A stretch of 64,000 nt of DNA from Agromyces sp. G08B096 (GCF_040267705.1 NZ_CP158374.1:3038001-3102000); one strand, 5' to 3'; positions 42,558 to 50,844 are shown, numbered from the stretch's first letter. The notes: generated by a model from the sequence alone, not told the origin. Translations and numbers: made by a program.

Positions 42558-43739
42558 ATGCTGAACCGCCGGTGGTGGGACCTGGCCGCCGTCGCGGTGG
42601 CCGTCGTCACCGTGCTGCTGAGCCTCGTCGACCCGCCCTACGGCCCGTCCGACTGGGGCCTCTGGGCGACTTCGGCCGCCTTCCTGGTCGTGTACGCGGT
42701 GTATCTCCGCGGGCGCATCGGCAGCGACGACCCGCGCCACCACGTCGTCATCACGATCCTCCTCACGGCGCTGGCCGCCGTCGGCAACGCCTTCGAGCCG
42801 TCGTTCGCGATCCTGCAGGCCTTCGGCTACCCGTTCCTGTGGATCACGGCGGCGAGCACCAGGCAGGCGATCGCCGGCAACATCGCGTTCGCCAGCTCGA
42901 TCGTCGTCGGCAATGTGGCGCACTCGGGCATGGCGGGCCTGCCGCCCGGCCTCGGCGTCGCGGCGCTCTCGCTCGGCTTCAGCCTCGCACTCGGCCTCTG
43001 GATCACCCGCATCGCCGAGATCGGCGACGAACGCGCCCAGCTGCTCGCCGAGCTGCAGGCCGCACAGGGCGAGCTCGCGGCGATGCACCGCGACGCGGGC
43101 GTCACCGAGGAGCGGGGCCGGGTCGCGCGTGAGATCCACGACACCATCGCGCAGAGCCTCACTGGGCTCGTGATGGTCGCCCAGCGCGCCGGCAACCGGC
43201 TCGCCCCGCTCGACGAGCCGGAAGCGGCGGCGGCGCGCGAGGACGTGGCGCTCATCGAGGACATGGCGCGCGAGGCGCTGACCGAGGCGCGCGGGCTCGT
43301 CGCCGCGCTCACCCCCATGGCCGTCGACACGACGCTCGCCGACGCCCTCGGCCGGCTGGCGTCCGCGTTCGAGCGCGAGACCGGTGTGCGCGTGACGGTG
43401 CGGTCGGATGCCCCGGGCCTCGGCCGCGAGCTCGAGGTGGTACTGCTCCGCTCCGCGCAGGAGGGGCTCGCCAACGTCCGGAAGCACGCGCGGGCGCGCT
43501 CCGCCGCGATCGAGGTGGTGCGCCGCGACGACGGTGTGCGGCTCGTCGTCGAGGACGACGGGGCCGGCCCCGGCGACGTGCGGCGCGCGGGCGAGCGCGG
43601 CGGCTTCGGCCTCTCGGGCATGCGCGACCGGGTGGCCCTCGTGGGCGGGCGGGTCTCGTTCGGGCCCGCACCGGGCGGCGGCGCCCGACTCGAGGTGGAG
43701 GTGCCGGTCAGCCGGCCGGAGGGAGCGACCGATGAGTGA
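42558..43739 (+). CDS. Sensor histidine kinase (HisKA_3, NarL-partner type)
   Basis: A 393-residue kinase. Six transmembrane helices fill residues 5-150 with little external loop, indicating intramembrane sensing. The dimerisation/phosphoacceptor motif is ERGRVAREIHDTIAQSLTGL (His in REIHD). The HATPase_c motifs are RSAQEGLANVRKHARARSAA, LVVEDDGAGPGD and GGFGLSGMRDRVALVGG. It overlaps the response regulator gene by eight bases. GAGCAT six bases before the ATG is a weak leaderless promoter. It follows the ABC exporter, which it probably regulates (inference). Confidence 0.92.
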   Translation: MLNRRWWDLAAVAVAVVTVLLSLVDPPYGPSDWGLWATSAAFLVVYAVYLRGRIGSDDPRHHVVITILLTALAAVGNAFEPSFAILQAFGYPFLWITAASTRQAIAGNIAFASSIVVGNVAHSGMAGLPPGLGVAALSLGFSLALGLWITRIAEIGDERAQLLAELQAAQGELAAMHRDAGVTEERGRVAREIHDTIAQSLTGLVMVAQRAGNRLAPLDEPEAAAAREDVALIEDMAREALTEARGLVAALTPMAVDTTLADALGRLASAFERETGVRVTVRSDAPGLGRELEVVLLRSAQEGLANVRKHARARSAAIEVVRRDDGVRLVVEDDGAGPGDVRRAGERGGFGLSGMRDRVALVGGRVSFGPAPGGGARLEVEVPVSRPEGATDE

Positions 43740-44391
43740 GACGGGGAACGGCCGGGGCGCGGGGCATCCGATCCGCGTCGTCGTCGCCGACGACCACCCC
43801 ATCGTGCGGGCCGGCATCGTCGGCCTGCTCGAGACAGCGGGCGGCATCGAGGTCGTCGGCGAGGCGGCCGACGGAGACGCCGCCGTGCGGCTCGCCGAAT
43901 CGGAGCGACCCGACCTCGTGCTGATGGACCTCCGGATGCCGGTGCTCGGCGGCGCCGAGGCGACCCGGCGGATCGTCGCCGCCGGCGGGGCGCGGGTGCT
44001 CGTGCTGACGACGTACGACACCGACGACGATCTGCTGCCCGCGATCGAGGCGGGCGCGAGCGGCTACCTGTTGAAGGCGGCGCCGCAGGAGGAGATCCTC
44101 GCGGGGGTGCGCGCCGTCGCCGCGGGCGAGACGGTGCTCGCGCCATCGATCGCGGCGAAGCTCGTGCGGCGGGTGCGCGACGAGGCGGATGCCCCGCGCC
44201 CGGCGCTGTCGCCTCGCGAGCTCGAGGTGCTGCGACTCGTCGCCGACGGCCGCTCGAACCCCGAGATCGCGCGCGCGCTGCATCTCGGCGAGGCGACCGT
44301 GAAGACGCACCTCGGCCACGTGTTCGAGAAGCTCGGGGTGGGCGACCGCACCAGGGCCGTGACGCTCGCGATGGAGCTCGGGCTCCTCTGA
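43732..44391 (+). CDS. NarL/LuxR-family response regulator
   Basis: A 219-residue two-domain regulator. The receiver spans residues 14-130 with phosphoacceptor Asp in DLVLMDLRMPVLGG, acidic pocket VVVADDHPIVRAG, the conserved Thr in VLTTYDTDDD and Lys in GYLLKAAP. The LuxR HTH is at about 155-215 (LSPRELEVLRLVADGRSNPE, IARALHLGEATVKTHLGHVF). The ATG at 43732 follows GGAGGGAG within the end of the kinase gene, so the pair is coupled. Confidence 0.94.
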   Translation: MSETGNGRGAGHPIRVVVADDHPIVRAGIVGLLETAGGIEVVGEAADGDAAVRLAESERPDLVLMDLRMPVLGGAEATRRIVAAGGARVLVLTTYDTDDDLLPAIEAGASGYLLKAAPQEEILAGVRAVAAGETVLAPSIAAKLVRRVRDEADAPRPALSPRELEVLRLVADGRSNPEIARALHLGEATVKTHLGHVFEKLGVGDRTRAVTLAMELGLL

Positions 44392-44429
44392 CGGACCGTC
44401 GGCCTCCGCGTCCCGCGCGTTCCGACCCG

Positions 44430-44435
44430 TACCCT
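44430..44435 (+). promoter_or_regulatory. Leaderless -10 box of PAP2-DAG kinase fusion
   Basis: TACCCT followed by six bases and the ATG at 44442, with no Shine-Dalgarno sequence. Confidence 0.4.
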
Positions 44436-44441
44436 GGACGC

Positions 44442-46052
44442 ATGGCTTCGGCGATCCGCACCGCCATCCAGCGCACCCGGCTCCTGCCGGCCTGGGTCCG
44501 CCGGCTCGACACGCGAGCCGCCCGGGCCGTGAACACCCGGCGCACCCACTCGCTCGCCGACCGGTTCTGGTCGACGGTGACGGGCTTCGCCGATCGAGGC
44601 ATCCTCTGGTGGACCCTGTCGGGCGTCCTCGCGGTGACCGGTCGGCGCCGGGCCGCCGCCCGAGGGCTCCTCTCCCTGCTCGCCGCGAGCGCCATCGCGA
44701 ACCTCATCGCCAAGCGCTGGTTCGGCGGCGACCGGCCGATCCTCGAGGAGGTGCCGCTGCGCCGGCGACTGCCGAAGCAGCCGTCTTCGGCCGCCTTCCC
44801 GTCGGGGCATTCGGCGAGTGCGGGCGCCTTCGCCGTGGGCGTCGCCATCGAGGATCCCCGGCTCGGCGCCGTGATCGCGCCGCTCTCGCTCGGGGTCGGG
44901 TACTCCCGACTCCACGTCGGCGCGCACTGGCTCTCCGACGTCGCGGGCGGCCTCGCCCTCGGCGCGGCGGTCGCGGGTGCGGGAGCCGTCGTCGCCCGGC
45001 CGGGTCGCGGTCGCCGCGCGGCCTCCGGCGGGGCCCGGCCGGCGCCGACCGAGCCGGCACCGACCGGGGAGGACTGCGCGCTCCCAGCCTCACCCGACGG
45101 CGAGGGCGTGTTCATCGTCGTGAATCCGTCCTCGGGGACGAGCGTCGTCCGCGCCGACCCGGTCCGCGTGCTCGAGGACCGTCTTCCGCAGGCGGAGCTG
45201 CACCGCCTCGACGACGAGGACCCCGCCGACATCGCGCGGACGGCGCTAGCCCGGCCGAATCCCCCTCGCATCCTCGGCGTCTGCGGCGGCGACGGCACCG
45301 TCGCGGCCGTGGCGCACGTCGCCCGCGAAGCGGGCGTGCCGCTCCTCGTGGTCCCCGGCGGCACGTTCAACCACTTCGCGCGTACCGCCGGCGCGTCCAC
45401 GCCCGAGCTCGCCGTCGAGGCGCTCCAGCGGGGCGAGGGCGTGCGCGCGGACGTCGGCGAGCTGCGCTTCGGCGACCAGGCGCCCATCACCGTCCTGAAC
45501 ACCGCGTCGGTCGGCGTCTATCCCGACTTCGTCGCCGTGCGCGAACGGCTGCAGCCGAAGCTCGGCAAATGGGTCGCCGCCGTGATGGCCGCCGCGCGGG
45601 TGCTGCGGCGATCCGATCCCGTGCGCATCGTCATCGACGGGCGGACCGCAGAGGTGTGGACCCTGTTCGTCGGCATCGGGCCGAACGATCCCGGAACCCC
45701 GGCGCCCCTGCAGCGGCGCCGGCTCGACGGCGGCGTGCTCGACGTGCGCCTGCTCCGGGCCGGGTCGCGCACCAGGGCCGCGGCATCCCTCGCCTTCGGA
45801 CGCCGCACCAGCGCCGTGCTCCGGACCCTGCGCGTGCTGCCGCGGCGCATCGAGACGTTCGAGACCGAGTCGATCGAGGTCGTCGTGCGCCCGCGGCACG
45901 GGCAGCCGCCGGGCTTCGCCCACGACGGCGAGGTCGCGCTGAAGGAGACCGCGGAGGCCGCCGAAGCGGCTCCCGGCCCCGGCTATCGGACCACGATCTC
46001 GATCGTCCCCGCCGCGCTCGAGGTGTACCGGCCGAGCGCTGGGCGCGGCTGA
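44442..46052 (+). CDS. Bifunctional PAP2 phosphatase / diacylglycerol kinase-like protein
   Basis: A 536-residue fusion. The N-terminal part (residues 30-185) is a membrane PAP2 phosphatase with the three motifs KRWFGGDRP, SSAAFPSGHSASAGAF and YSRLHVGAHWLSDVAGGLAL. After a Pro/Ala-rich linker, residues 222-520 form a DAG-kinase catalytic region: VFIVVNPSSGTSVVR, LGVCGGDGTVAAVAHVAREA, LLVVPGGTFNHFARTAG and the terminal FAHDGEV. It may interconvert phosphatidic acid, diacylglycerol or polyprenyl phosphates at the membrane (inference). It ends seven bases from the convergent murB. Confidence 0.9.
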   Translation: MASAIRTAIQRTRLLPAWVRRLDTRAARAVNTRRTHSLADRFWSTVTGFADRGILWWTLSGVLAVTGRRRAAARGLLSLLAASAIANLIAKRWFGGDRPILEEVPLRRRLPKQPSSAAFPSGHSASAGAFAVGVAIEDPRLGAVIAPLSLGVGYSRLHVGAHWLSDVAGGLALGAAVAGAGAVVARPGRGRRAASGGARPAPTEPAPTGEDCALPASPDGEGVFIVVNPSSGTSVVRADPVRVLEDRLPQAELHRLDDEDPADIARTALARPNPPRILGVCGGDGTVAAVAHVAREAGVPLLVVPGGTFNHFARTAGASTPELAVEALQRGEGVRADVGELRFGDQAPITVLNTASVGVYPDFVAVRERLQPKLGKWVAAVMAAARVLRRSDPVRIVIDGRTAEVWTLFVGIGPNDPGTPAPLQRRRLDGGVLDVRLLRAGSRTRAAASLAFGRRTSAVLRTLRVLPRRIETFETESIEVVVRPRHGQPPGFAHDGEVALKETAEAAEAAPGPGYRTTISIVPAALEVYRPSAGRG

Positions 46053-46059
46053 CCGCGTC

Positions 46060-47244
46060 CTACAGCTCGAGGTCGACGAGCACCGGCTCGGGGTGCAGCA
46101 CGATGCCGAACTCCGCCTGCACGCGCCCCTGCACGAATCGGGCGAGCTCCGCCACATCGCGAGCGGTCGCGCCGCCGCGGTTCGTGAGGGCGAGGGTGTG
46201 CTTCGACGAGATCGCGGCGCGCGAGCCGGGCAGCGCGAACCCGCGGCGGATGCCGGCGTGCTCGATCAGCCACGCGGCCGACAGCTTCACGAGGGGCTCG
46301 GCCGGTTCGTCCACCGCCACGGCCTCGGATGCCTCGACCGACGCCTGATGCGCCAGGAAGGCGTCGAGCGGGCTCTGACTGGCGAGGGCGGCGAGGGGCA
46401 CGACCTCGTCGGGCCGGTCGGGCTCGAGGTACCAGCGGGGGGCGTCTCCGGGCAGGGTTCGGGCGACCCGCTCGGTGACGATGGGGTTGGTGAAGAAGGA
46501 CCCGGCGCTCACCGAGTCGCGGTCGTCGGCGTCGAGCACCATGCCCTTCGAGCGGCGCAGGCCGAGGACCGCGTCGCGGACCGCGGCGACCGGCACCCGG
46601 TCGCCGAGCTGCACGCCGAGCGCCTGCGCGAGCTGCCCGTAGGCGATCGGCTGGCCGAGGGCCTCGCCGAGCACGGCGCGCTCGCCGGCCGTGTCGTGCA
46701 GTTCGAGCTCGACGGAGACCACGATGCCGGCGAGTCCGCGCTTCAGCACGGAGGTGCGGTAGCCGAGCTCCAGCTCGTCGGCCGGCATCCGGCGGGGGGC
46801 GTCTGCGCCCTCGTCGAGGAACTCGACGGCGACGAGCGACGCCTCGAGCTCCTGGCCGTAGGCCCCGATGTTCTGCACGGGCGCGGCACCGACCGACCCC
46901 GGGATGCCGGAGAGCGCCTCGAGACCCGAGAAGCCCTGCGCGACCGACCAGGCGACCAGGTCGTCCCAGGTCTCGCCGGCCTGGACGCGCACCCGCACGG
47001 ACCCGGTGGGGGCGTCGGACAGCACCTCGATGCCGCGGGTGAGGATGCGGATGACCGTGCCGTCGAAGCCGTCGTCGCCGACGAGCAGGTTGGAGCCGCC
47101 TCCGAGCGCCAGCCAGCGCTCGCCGTCGTGCCACGCCGCGGTCGCGAGGTCGACGAGATCGCGCTGCGTGGTGGCGGTGACGAGCCGCCCGATGGGGCCG
47201 CCGACCTGCAGGGTCGTGAGGTCGGAGAAACGCACGTCGCCCAT
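46060..47244 (-). CDS. murB: UDP-N-acetylmuramate dehydrogenase
   Basis: A 394-residue FAD enzyme that reduces UDP-GlcNAc-enolpyruvate in peptidoglycan precursor synthesis. Motifs are LALGGGSNLLVGDDGFDGTV, GLEALSGIPGSVGAAPVQNI, GAYGQE, the catalytic serine in DSVSAGSFFTNPIV and the catalytic glutamate near the end (FGIVLHPEPVLVDLEL). KLSAAWLIEHAGIRRG also matches the family. Its start overlaps the stop of the MaoC gene. Expressed from the hadA-hadB-murB unit. Confidence 0.95.
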   Translation of the reverse strand: MGDVRFSDLTTLQVGGPIGRLVTATTQRDLVDLATAAWHDGERWLALGGGSNLLVGDDGFDGTVIRILTRGIEVLSDAPTGSVRVRVQAGETWDDLVAWSVAQGFSGLEALSGIPGSVGAAPVQNIGAYGQELEASLVAVEFLDEGADAPRRMPADELELGYRTSVLKRGLAGIVVSVELELHDTAGERAVLGEALGQPIAYGQLAQALGVQLGDRVPVAAVRDAVLGLRRSKGMVLDADDRDSVSAGSFFTNPIVTERVARTLPGDAPRWYLEPDRPDEVVPLAALASQSPLDAFLAHQASVEASEAVAVDEPAEPLVKLSAAWLIEHAGIRRGFALPGSRAAISSKHTLALTNRGGATARDVAELARFVQGRVQAEFGIVLHPEPVLVDLEL

Positions 47245-47669
47245 CAGAGCTGCACGCGCACCTGGGCCTTGCCGAGCACGGTCTCCTCGCCGACCTTCAC
47301 GGTGAGGTCGATGCGGGCGACCGACGCGGCCTCGTCGAGCTGGCCCAGCTTCGCGATGACGGCGACGACGGCGCCGATCTCGGGGTCGACGACCACCGGG
47401 CGGGTGAAGCGCACCTGGTAGTCGACCACGCGGGCGGGGTCGCCCGCCCAGTCGACGACCGGCTGCACCGCGAAGCCCATGGTGAGCATGCCGTGGGCGA
47501 GCACGCCGGGCAGGCCGACGGCGCGCGCGATGTCGTCGCGGTAGTGGATGGGGTTGAAGTCGCCCGACGCGCCGGCGTACCGGACGAGCGAGTCGCGGGT
47601 GAGCGGGAAGGAGCGCTCGGCGACGATGTCGCCGACGGCGATCGAGCCGATCTCCGGAGCTGCGGTCAT
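47244..47669 (-). CDS. MaoC-family dehydratase (HadB-like)
   Basis: A 141-residue single hot-dog (R)-hydratase. The hydratase-2 motif with catalytic Asp and His is complete (VRYAGASGDFNPIHYRDDIA), followed by GLPGVLAHGMLTMGFAVQPV and YQVRFTRPVVVDPE. It lies one base after the upstream HadA-like gene and resembles the HadAB pair, the beta-hydroxyacyl-ACP dehydratase of mycobacterial FAS-II. In an organism without mycolic acids the substrate is uncertain. Confidence 0.88.
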   Translation of the reverse strand: MTAAPEIGSIAVGDIVAERSFPLTRDSLVRYAGASGDFNPIHYRDDIARAVGLPGVLAHGMLTMGFAVQPVVDWAGDPARVVDYQVRFTRPVVVDPEIGAVVAVIAKLGQLDEAASVARIDLTVKVGEETVLGKAQVRVQL

Positions 47670-47670
47670 G

Positions 47671-48117
47671 TCAGTCCTCCCCGCGTACGACGAGCTGGGA
47701 TGTCGCGGTCACGACGTGGGCGCCGTCGGCGTCGACGATGTTCGACTCGGCGACCACGATGGAGTGCCCGCCGAGGCTCTTCACGCTGGTCACGGTGAGC
47801 GTCGCGGTCAGCTCGTCGCCCGCGACGACCGGGCGGGAGTAGCTGAAGCGCTGGTCGCCGTGCACGACGCGGGAGAAGTCGATGTCGGCGTCGGGCTCGG
47901 CGAGCAGCTGGGCGAGCGTGAGCTCCTGCACGACGATCGGGAAGGTCGGCGGGGCGACGACGTCGGCGTGCCCGGCGGCCCTGGCTGCGTCGGGGTCGAA
48001 GTGGATGGGGCTGGTCGCGAAGACCGCGCGCGCGAACTCGCGCACCTTCTCACGCCCGACGAGGTACGGCTCGGTGGGGGGCAGGGTGCGCCCTTGGAGC
48101 TCGGGGTTCACTGGCAC
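47671..48117 (-). CDS. HadA-like MaoC N-terminal-domain protein (FAS1-like dehydratase)
   Basis: A 148-residue hot-dog protein similar to HadA, the non-catalytic partner of HadB. Typical stretches are PYLVGREKVREFARAVFATS, PIHFDPDAARAAGHADVVAP, PPTFPIVVQELTLAQLLAEP and VVHGDQRFSYSRPVVAGDEL. It lacks the full D/H hydratase dyad, as HadA does. The GTG at 48117 is preceded by TAGTCT at a six-base distance and no ribosome site, so it is probably leaderless. First gene of the hadA-hadB-murB unit. Confidence 0.88.
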   Translation of the reverse strand: MPVNPELQGRTLPPTEPYLVGREKVREFARAVFATSPIHFDPDAARAAGHADVVAPPTFPIVVQELTLAQLLAEPDADIDFSRVVHGDQRFSYSRPVVAGDELTATLTVTSVKSLGGHSIVVAESNIVDADGAHVVTATSQLVVRGED

Positions 48118-48123
48118 CCCGAC

Positions 48124-48129
48124 AGACTA
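48124..48129 (-). promoter_or_regulatory. Leaderless -10 box of hadA-like gene
   Basis: TAGTCT on the minus strand is separated by six bases from the GTG start at 48117. Confidence 0.45.
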
Positions 48130-48228
48130 CCGAACGGCGCCGGGGGCGGGCCGGCTGCCCGGCTGGGCGCTGCGGCGTGCGGAGCCGGCGCGGCCGAGGC
48201 ATCCCGGATGAGATTCGACGACGCCCAC

Positions 48229-48257
48229 TTGCGGTTCGTAGCTAACTGAATTAGCTT
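48229..48257 (+). promoter_or_regulatory. Promoter with embedded TetR-type operator
   Basis: TTGCGG (48229-48234), 17-bp spacer and TAGCTT (48252-48257) are followed by seven bases and the hydrolase ATG. The perfect dyad AGCTAA-N5-TTAGCT (48240-48256) fills the spacer and overlaps the -10 box, which is ideal for repression by the TetR protein encoded one gene downstream (inference). Confidence 0.65.
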
Positions 48258-48264
48258 TACGGCT

Positions 48265-49122
48265 ATGCGCATGAGCGAAACGATCGAGGTCCGATTCCTG
48301 TCGCGGCCCGAGGGTCGCATCTCCTACACCGTCGCGGGCGCGGGCCCGCTCGTGGTCGCCGCACCCGGCATGGGCGACCTGCGCGACTCCTACCGCGACC
48401 TCGCCGGGCCGCTCATCGCCGCCGGCTACCGCGTCGCCGTCACCGACCTGCGCAGTCACGGCGACTCGGACACGGGGTTCACCGACTTCAGCGACGCGGC
48501 CGTGGCGGGCGACCTGATCGCCCTGGTCCGCGAGCTCGGCGGCCCCGCCGTCCTCATCGGCAGCTCCCTGAGCGGAGCGGCCGCCGCGATCGCCGCCGCG
48601 CGCGAGCCGGGCCTCGTCGCCGGAGTCGTCGGGCTCGGCGCCCTGCTGCGCAACCCCGACTCCCCCGCGATCGTCCGGACCGTCATGCCGCTGGTGTACC
48701 GCGTGGCGCTGGCCCGCCCCTGGGGAGCGGCGTTCTGGGGCGGCTTCTACCGGTCGATCAACCGCGGCCGCACCGCCCCCTGGCTCGACGAGCACGTCGC
48801 GGCGGTCGCCGCCAAGCTCCGCGAGCCGGGGCGGCTCCGCGACCTGCGACGACTCACGCTCGCCCTCGACCACGAGGAGGCCGAACGCGCCCTTCCCGCC
48901 GTCCGCGCCCCCATGCTGCAGGTCGTCGGACTCCTCGACCCCGACTTCCCCGACCCGGCCGCCGAGGCGGAGTGGTTCCGCACCCTCGGCGCACGGGTCG
49001 TCGAGGTGCCCGAGGCCGGGCACTACCCGCACGCGCAGCGCCCCGACGTCGTCGTTCCCGAAGTCGTCGCCTTCGCCGACGGACTCCGGTCGGGCGACGA
49101 GTGGCGGATGCCCCGTGCCTAG
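48265..49122 (+). CDS. Alpha/beta hydrolase
   Basis: A 285-residue alpha/beta-hydrolase-fold enzyme. The N-terminal strand is ISYTVAGAGPLVVAAPGMGD, the nucleophile elbow VLIGSSLSGAAAAIAAA (Ser in GSSLSG), with acid and histidine probably in VVGLLDPDFPDP and VPEAGHYPHAQRPDVV. VTDLRSHGDSDTGF is also typical. The substrate is unknown. It is leaderless from a promoter holding a dyad, and its end overlaps the TetR gene by eight bases, giving an autoregulated hydrolase-TetR unit. Confidence 0.88.
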   Translation: MRMSETIEVRFLSRPEGRISYTVAGAGPLVVAAPGMGDLRDSYRDLAGPLIAAGYRVAVTDLRSHGDSDTGFTDFSDAAVAGDLIALVRELGGPAVLIGSSLSGAAAAIAAAREPGLVAGVVGLGALLRNPDSPAIVRTVMPLVYRVALARPWGAAFWGGFYRSINRGRTAPWLDEHVAAVAAKLREPGRLRDLRRLTLALDHEEAERALPAVRAPMLQVVGLLDPDFPDPAAEAEWFRTLGARVVEVPEAGHYPHAQRPDVVVPEVVAFADGLRSGDEWRMPRA

Positions 49123-49729
49123 GGCGGGGCTCTCGCGCGACGCGGTTGTCGCCGCCGCCCTCGAGTTCGTGGACTCGGCGGGCGTCGACGGCTTCGACCG
49201 GCTGACGCTCGCGGCGATCGCCGAGCGCACGGGCGTGGCGGTGCCGAGCCTCTACAAGCACGTCACCGGGCTCGACGAGGTGCGGCGCGGAGTGGCCCTC
49301 GGCGCGGTGCAGGCGCTGCGGCGGTCGGTCGACGCCGAGGCCGTGGGGCGCTCGGGCGCGGACGCCTTGGGCGCCGTCGCGCGAGGCATCCGCACGTTCG
49401 CGAGGCAGCACCCGGGCTGGTACGCCGCAGTGCAGGTCGCGCCGGCGCTGCGGGCGGCGGCCGAGGCGAGTGGGGGCGGCTGGCCCGAGCGCGAGCTGGC
49501 GGAGGAGTCCGACGGGCTCCTCGCCTCGCTCGCGGCAGTGCTCCGCGGGTTCGGACTGCCCGCCGAACGCGAGGTCGACGCCGTGCGGCTGCTCCGATCG
49601 GCGGTGCACGGGTTCGTGGCGCTCGAGCTCGGCGGCGGGTTCGGACTGCCCGACGATCTCGACCGCAGTTTCGAGGTGGTGGTCGCGGCCGCGGTCGCGG
49701 GCGTCGAACGGCTCTCGGAGTCCGCATAG
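49115..49729 (+). CDS. TetR/AcrR-family regulator (WHG-domain type)
   Basis: A 204-residue repressor. The N-terminal HTH is at residues 5-60 (LSRDAVVAAALEFVDSAGVD, LTLAAIAERTGVAVPSLYKH). The C-terminal ligand domain has WHG-like features (FARQHPGWYAAVQVAPALRA, SAVHGFVALELGGGFGLPDD). The GTG start at 49115 lies inside the end of the hydrolase gene. It probably binds AGCTAA-N5-TTAGCT upstream of that operon. Confidence 0.9.
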   Translation: MPRAGLSRDAVVAAALEFVDSAGVDGFDRLTLAAIAERTGVAVPSLYKHVTGLDEVRRGVALGAVQALRRSVDAEAVGRSGADALGAVARGIRTFARQHPGWYAAVQVAPALRAAAEASGGGWPERELAEESDGLLASLAAVLRGFGLPAEREVDAVRLLRSAVHGFVALELGGGFGLPDDLDRSFEVVVAAAVAGVERLSESA

Positions 49730-49730
49730 A

Positions 49731-49766
49731 TTCACTCTTGACTTATATAAGCTTCGAGTGAAACAT
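49731..49766 (+). promoter_or_regulatory. ArsR-gene promoter with inverted repeats
   Basis: TTCACTC (49731-49737) and GAGTGAA (49756-49762) form a perfect dyad around -35 TTGACT (49738-49743) and the palindrome CTTATATAAG (49742-49751). AAACAT (49761-49766) lies 17 bp after the -35 and six bases before the ATG. This is an unusually AT-rich patch and a likely ArsR operator. Confidence 0.5.
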
Positions 49767-49772
49767 AGAGCC

Positions 49773-50192
49773 ATGCACGCACTCGATCTCCTGGGCGACC
49801 CGGTCCGCCGGCGCATCGTCGAGCTCCTCGCCGACGGCGAGCGCTCGGCGGGCGAGGTGGGCGAGGTCGTGCAGCGCGAGTTCGGCATCAGTCAGCCCGG
49901 CGTCTCGCAGCACCTCCGCGTGCTCCGGGAGGCCGGGTTTGCCACCGTGCGCGCCGAGGGCACCAGGCGCCTCTACGCGCTCGACCCTGAGCCGATCGCC
50001 GAGGCGGCCCGGTGGTTCACCCCGTTCGAACGGTTCTGGGAGCCGAGGCTCGACGCGCTCGGCACCGAGCTGGCCCGCTCGAAGCGGCAGCGCCGGCTCG
50101 CCGCCGAGGCGGCGTCGGCCGGCGGCCCGCCTGACCCGCCCGACGACGACGGCGGCCCCCGCACCCGCGATTCCGAGATGAAGGAGACCTGA
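49773..50192 (+). CDS. ArsR/SmtB-family transcriptional regulator
   Basis: A 139-residue winged-helix repressor: MHALDLLGDPVRRRIVELLA, DGERSAGEVGEVVQREFGIS, QPGVSQHLRVLREAGFATVR and EGTRRLYALDPEPI. No metal-binding cysteine pair is present (no CxC in the recognition helix), so it belongs to the non-metal ArsR group that pairs with SRPBCC proteins. A C-terminal tail of 35 residues is Pro/Asp-rich. It lies one base before the SRPBCC gene. Confidence 0.9.
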   Translation: MHALDLLGDPVRRRIVELLADGERSAGEVGEVVQREFGISQPGVSQHLRVLREAGFATVRAEGTRRLYALDPEPIAEAARWFTPFERFWEPRLDALGTELARSKRQRRLAAEAASAGGPPDPPDDDGGPRTRDSEMKET

Positions 50193-50193
50193 C

Positions 50194-50844
50194 ATGGACA
50201 TCCGAGCCCAGCTCGACGCCGCCGACCGCGGCATCGCCGACGGCGAGCGCGACGGCGAGGCCGTGCGTGTGCAGACCGTCGCCCGCATCTATCCCGCGCC
50301 CATCGACGACGTCTGGAGCGCCCTCACCTCGGCCGAGCGCATCCCGCGCTGGTTCCTGCCGGTCTCGGGCGACCTGCGCCTCGGCGGCCGCTATCAGCTC
50401 GAGGGCAACGCCGGCGGCACCATCGAGGCGTGCGACGCCCCGAACTCGTTCGCCGCGACGTGGGAGTACGGCGGCGGCGTCACCTGGATCACGGTCCGGC
50501 TCAGCGCCCTCGACGACGAGCGCACCCGCGTCGAGCTCGAGCACGTCGCCCGGGTCGCCGACGTGCCCGACGAGATCTGGGAGCAGTACGGCCCGTCCGG
50601 CACCGGCATCGGCTGGGACCAGGCGATGCTCGGGCTCGACCTGCACCTGACCACCGGCGAGGTGACCCCCGAGAACGCCAGCGAGTGGGTGATGAGCGAC
50701 GAGGGGCTCGCGTTCATGCGCGGCAGCGCCGACCGCTGGGCCGCCGCCCAGGCCGCGAACGGCACCGACGCCGCGGTCGCGAACGCCGCGGCCGACGCCA
50801 CCTACGCGATGTACACCGGCCAGGCGCCCGGCCCCATGGGGTGA
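50194..50844 (+). CDS. SRPBCC (AHSA1-like START-domain) protein
   Basis: A 216-residue helix-grip protein that binds hydrophobic ligands, AHSA1/CalC-like. Motifs are ARIYPAPIDDVWSALTSAER, IPRWFLPVSGDLRLGGRYQL and EACDAPNSFAATWEYGGGVT. A C-terminal extension of 50 residues (from WVMSDEGLAFMRGSADRWAA) is Ala-rich. It is immediately downstream of ArsR and likely its regulated partner. The ligand is unknown. Confidence 0.88.
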   Translation: MDIRAQLDAADRGIADGERDGEAVRVQTVARIYPAPIDDVWSALTSAERIPRWFLPVSGDLRLGGRYQLEGNAGGTIEACDAPNSFAATWEYGGGVTWITVRLSALDDERTRVELEHVARVADVPDEIWEQYGPSGTGIGWDQAMLGLDLHLTTGEVTPENASEWVMSDEGLAFMRGSADRWAAAQAANGTDAAVANAAADATYAMYTGQAPGPMG

